64,000 bases of DNA from Flavobacterium poyangense (GTDB taxonomy: Bacteria; Bacteroidota; Bacteroidia; Flavobacteriales; Flavobacteriaceae), in NCBI RefSeq assembly GCF_011751075.1, contig NZ_JAALLN010000001.1:1029113-1093112 (forward strand). Reading direction: 5' to 3'. The notes beneath the pieces were generated by a model. That model was not told where the DNA came from. It saw only the letters and a list, made by a program, of their open reading frames with translations, and made no database searches. Below are positions 62,187 to 64,000 of the stretch, piece by piece; within the stretch, counting starts at the first letter, position 1; each line of letters begins with the position of its first letter. A program made the position numbers and the translations under genes.

Positions 62187-63140
62187 ATGAAGCCCCCTTA
62201 TGAAATAACACCGGCCATTCTAAAACTTGTAAGTTCTATATCTGAAAAAATTGGTGAAATAAATGCGACCTATTTAAATAAGCAATCACCACAACTTAGA
62301 AAGCAAAACCGCATAAAAACAATACATTCTTCCTTACAAATTGAAGGAAACACTTTGTCTGAAGAACAGATAACAGCTTTAATAGAAAACAAGCGAATTA
62401 TTGGTCCTGAAAAAGATGTTCTAGAAGTTCTTAATGCAATAAAAATTTACGAGAATCTAAATGAATATAAATTTTCTTCCGTCAAAAGCTTCCTAAAGGC
62501 ACATTCCGCAATGATGAATGGATTGATCAAGAATCCAGGGAAATACAGAAACCAAGGCGTTGGAATAGTTAAAGGTACAAAGGTTACACATTTAGCACCA
62601 CCGCATGAAAACGTTTCTTATTTAATGAATGATTTATTTGAATACCTAAACGATAAAAATGAATTAACATTAATTAAAAGTTGTGTTTTTCATTACGAAA
62701 TGGAATTTATTCATCCGTTTTTAGATGGTAATGGCAGAATGGGAAGATTATGGCAGACTTTAATCCTTATTTCTGAATATCCTGTTTTTGAATTTTTACC
62801 TTTCGAAACTTTAATCAGCCAGACACAGGAAAGCTATTACAAAGCGCTTGCATTAAGCGATAAATCAGGAAAATCGACAATTTTTATAGAATACATGCTC
62901 AATGTAATCAATAAATCGCTTGAAAGTCTACTCAATTATAACAACAGAACATTAACAGACATTGATAGATTAAATTATTTTTCGATGTTGGGCATAAAAG
63001 AATTTAGTCGAAAAGATTATATGAATATTTTTAAAGATATTTCGTCTGCTACAGCCAGCCGGGATTTAAAAAAAGCAATTGAACTAAAATTAGTTACTAC
63101 TGAAGGAACCCAGAATAAAACAAAATATATTTTATTATAA
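62187..63140 (+). CDS. Fic-domain protein with C-terminal winged helix
   Basis: The protein has 317 residues from the ATG at 62187. It has the Fic motif HPFLDGNGRMGR (176-187), intact for AMP transfer, and the N-terminal inhibitory motif SSLQIEGNT (Ser49-x3-Glu53-Gly54), making it class II. The C-terminal 60 residues (LNYFSMLGIKEFSRKDYMNIFKD ... TASRDLKKAIELKLV) form a winged-helix DNA-binding domain. The palindrome upstream of the ATG suggests autorepression. The AMPylation target is unknown. Confidence 0.9.
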   Translation: MKPPYEITPAILKLVSSISEKIGEINATYLNKQSPQLRKQNRIKTIHSSLQIEGNTLSEEQITALIENKRIIGPEKDVLEVLNAIKIYENLNEYKFSSVKSFLKAHSAMMNGLIKNPGKYRNQGVGIVKGTKVTHLAPPHENVSYLMNDLFEYLNDKNELTLIKSCVFHYEMEFIHPFLDGNGRMGRLWQTLILISEYPVFEFLPFETLISQTQESYYKALALSDKSGKSTIFIEYMLNVINKSLESLLNYNNRTLTDIDRLNYFSMLGIKEFSRKDYMNIFKDISSATASRDLKKAIELKLVTTEGTQNKTKYILL

Positions 63141-63152
63141 AATTCCAAAGAA

Positions 63153-63617
63153 ATGAATTTCAAAAAAGCCACTCTTTCAGACTTAAAAGAAATGCAGGAA
63201 CTGTACGTGGATACCATTAGATCTGTCTGCCAAAAAGAATACAATCCGCAACAAATTGACGTTTGGATTTCTGGTGTAAACAACACTGATCGGTGGATTG
63301 AAGTTATTCGCACACAATTTGTTTTATTAGCCCTTATCGAAAATAAAATAGTGGGTTACGGAACATTGAAAGAGGCAAATTATATTGATTTCTTCTACAT
63401 TCATAAAGATTTTCAAAGACAAGGAATTGCCGATTCCATTTTAACTCAGATAGAACTCGAAGCTCAAAAAGAAGGTTCAAAAACAATAACATCCGACATT
63501 AGCATAACAGCAAAACCTTTTTTCGAAAAGAAAGGGTTTATCGTAAAAGCCAAACAGAAAAACATCAAAGAAGGAGTTGAACTCATCAACTACAAAATGG
63601 AAAAGAATCTGAAGTAG
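63153..63617 (+). CDS. GNAT N-acetyltransferase
   Basis: The protein has 154 residues. GNAT motif A is present near 90 (FYIHKDFQRQGIADSILTQIE) with EAQKEGSKTITSD and ITAKPFFEKKGF. It is followed by no clear terminator. It starts 12 bp after the Fic gene and may be in the same transcript. Substrate not known. Confidence 0.88.
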   Translation: MNFKKATLSDLKEMQELYVDTIRSVCQKEYNPQQIDVWISGVNNTDRWIEVIRTQFVLLALIENKIVGYGTLKEANYIDFFYIHKDFQRQGIADSILTQIELEAQKEGSKTITSDISITAKPFFEKKGFIVKAKQKNIKEGVELINYKMEKNLK

Positions 63618-63738
63618 AGAAAAGGGTTTCAAATTTTGCAGAACCTGAAACCTGAAACAAAAAATGATTGACTTGCGCAAGTTTCGGATTTTATAACCAC
63701 AAAACCCAACCGATATTTGTAGTATAAAATTAAACGAA

Positions 63739-64000
63739 ATGAACACACAGGAAAACATCAATTATAATCGCATTGCAGAAGCAATAGATTATATCAAAAC
63801 CAATTTTCGGGAACAACCGAATCTTGATGTCGTTGCCGAAAAAGTGCATTTAAGTCCGTTTCACTTTCAGCGGTTGTTTACGGAATGGGCAGGAACAAGT
63901 CCGAAGAAGTTTTTACAGTATATAAGTGTCGAACACGCCAAAAAAATCCTGAAAGAAGACAATCAGGCTACTTTGTTTGATACCGCTTACGAGACAGGAC
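63739..64000 (+). CDS. AraC-type helix-turn-helix protein (5' part)
   Basis: The gene starts at ATG 63739 and runs off the right edge after 87 codons. The N-terminal AraC double HTH is present: AEAIDYIKTNFREQPNLDVVAEKVHLSPFHFQRLFTEWAGTSPKKFLQYI. An HTH at the extreme N-terminus fits the flavobacterial AraC-Ada methyltransferase fusion (an alkylation repair protein), but the C-terminal part is outside the window. It is also possible that it is only a regulator. Confidence 0.75.
   Translation, partial: MNTQENINYNRIAEAIDYIKTNFREQPNLDVVAEKVHLSPFHFQRLFTEWAGTSPKKFLQYISVEHAKKILKEDNQATLFDTAYETG

Overview
The window is a stretch of chromosome from a Flavobacterium-type member of the Bacteroidota, probably close to the F. 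johnsoniae group. The evidence is low GC, repeated matches to the Bacteroidota promoter form TTTG-N19-TAnnTTTG, few recognisable Shine-Dalgarno sites, a quinol oxidase of the alternative complex III type, a DUF2723/GT117 membrane protein, a TonB-dependent receptor, and intergenic gaps filled with short AT-rich palindromes typical of flavobacteria. There are no rRNA genes, prophages, intact insertion sequences or CRISPR arrays.

Layout. 1-5.6 kb: the 5' part of a cytochrome c gene (ActA-like), a SPOR protein, four tandem paralogous lipoproteins, a zinc-peptidase-like lipoprotein and a DUF4920 protein. 5.8-10.6 kb: the rimP-nusA-infB operon, with a terminator-like hairpin in its leader. 10.7-18 kb: a universal stress protein, two duplicated tRNA-Gln units, a GT117-like protein, a polysaccharide deacetylase, a thioredoxin fold without cysteines and a metallophosphoesterase. 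18.7-21.5 kb: a two-component system flanked by two small secreted basic proteins whose promoters share an 11-bp-spaced direct repeat. 22-31 kb: polA, a LacI-type regulator, two Ferritin_2 proteins, and rplM-rpsI-rpsB-tsf. 31.5-35.5 kb: an M3 peptidase, a YhhQ-type transporter and tag.

35.6-43.3 kb is a thiamin operon behind a TPP riboswitch: thiS, thiC, a ThiE-like gene, thiD, thiE, thiG, a GxxExxY intruder, thiH, thiF. 43.3-48.2 kb holds aat, DUF3127, a flavin reductase-like protein, an orphan histidine kinase, HIT-greA and a degenerate Rieske lipoprotein. 48.4-55 kb holds a TonB receptor behind a second TPP riboswitch, arfB, a NadR-like kinase fused to DUF4301, pnuC and a GGGP synthase. 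55-64 kb holds a Crp/Fnr regulator next to a truncated-haemoglobin operon, a phosphopantetheinyl transferase, ahcY, a small Cys-rich protein, a patatin/barrel protein, an SMR exporter, a Fic protein with a perfect operator, a GNAT enzyme and a cut-off AraC-type gene.

The genes worth following up link control elements to specific functions. The two TPP riboswitches couple thiamin synthesis to outer-membrane uptake. The two basic-protein genes look like targets of the response regulator between them. The operons for NusA and GreA, both transcription elongation/termination factors, each carry a terminator-like hairpin at the 5' end of their mRNA.
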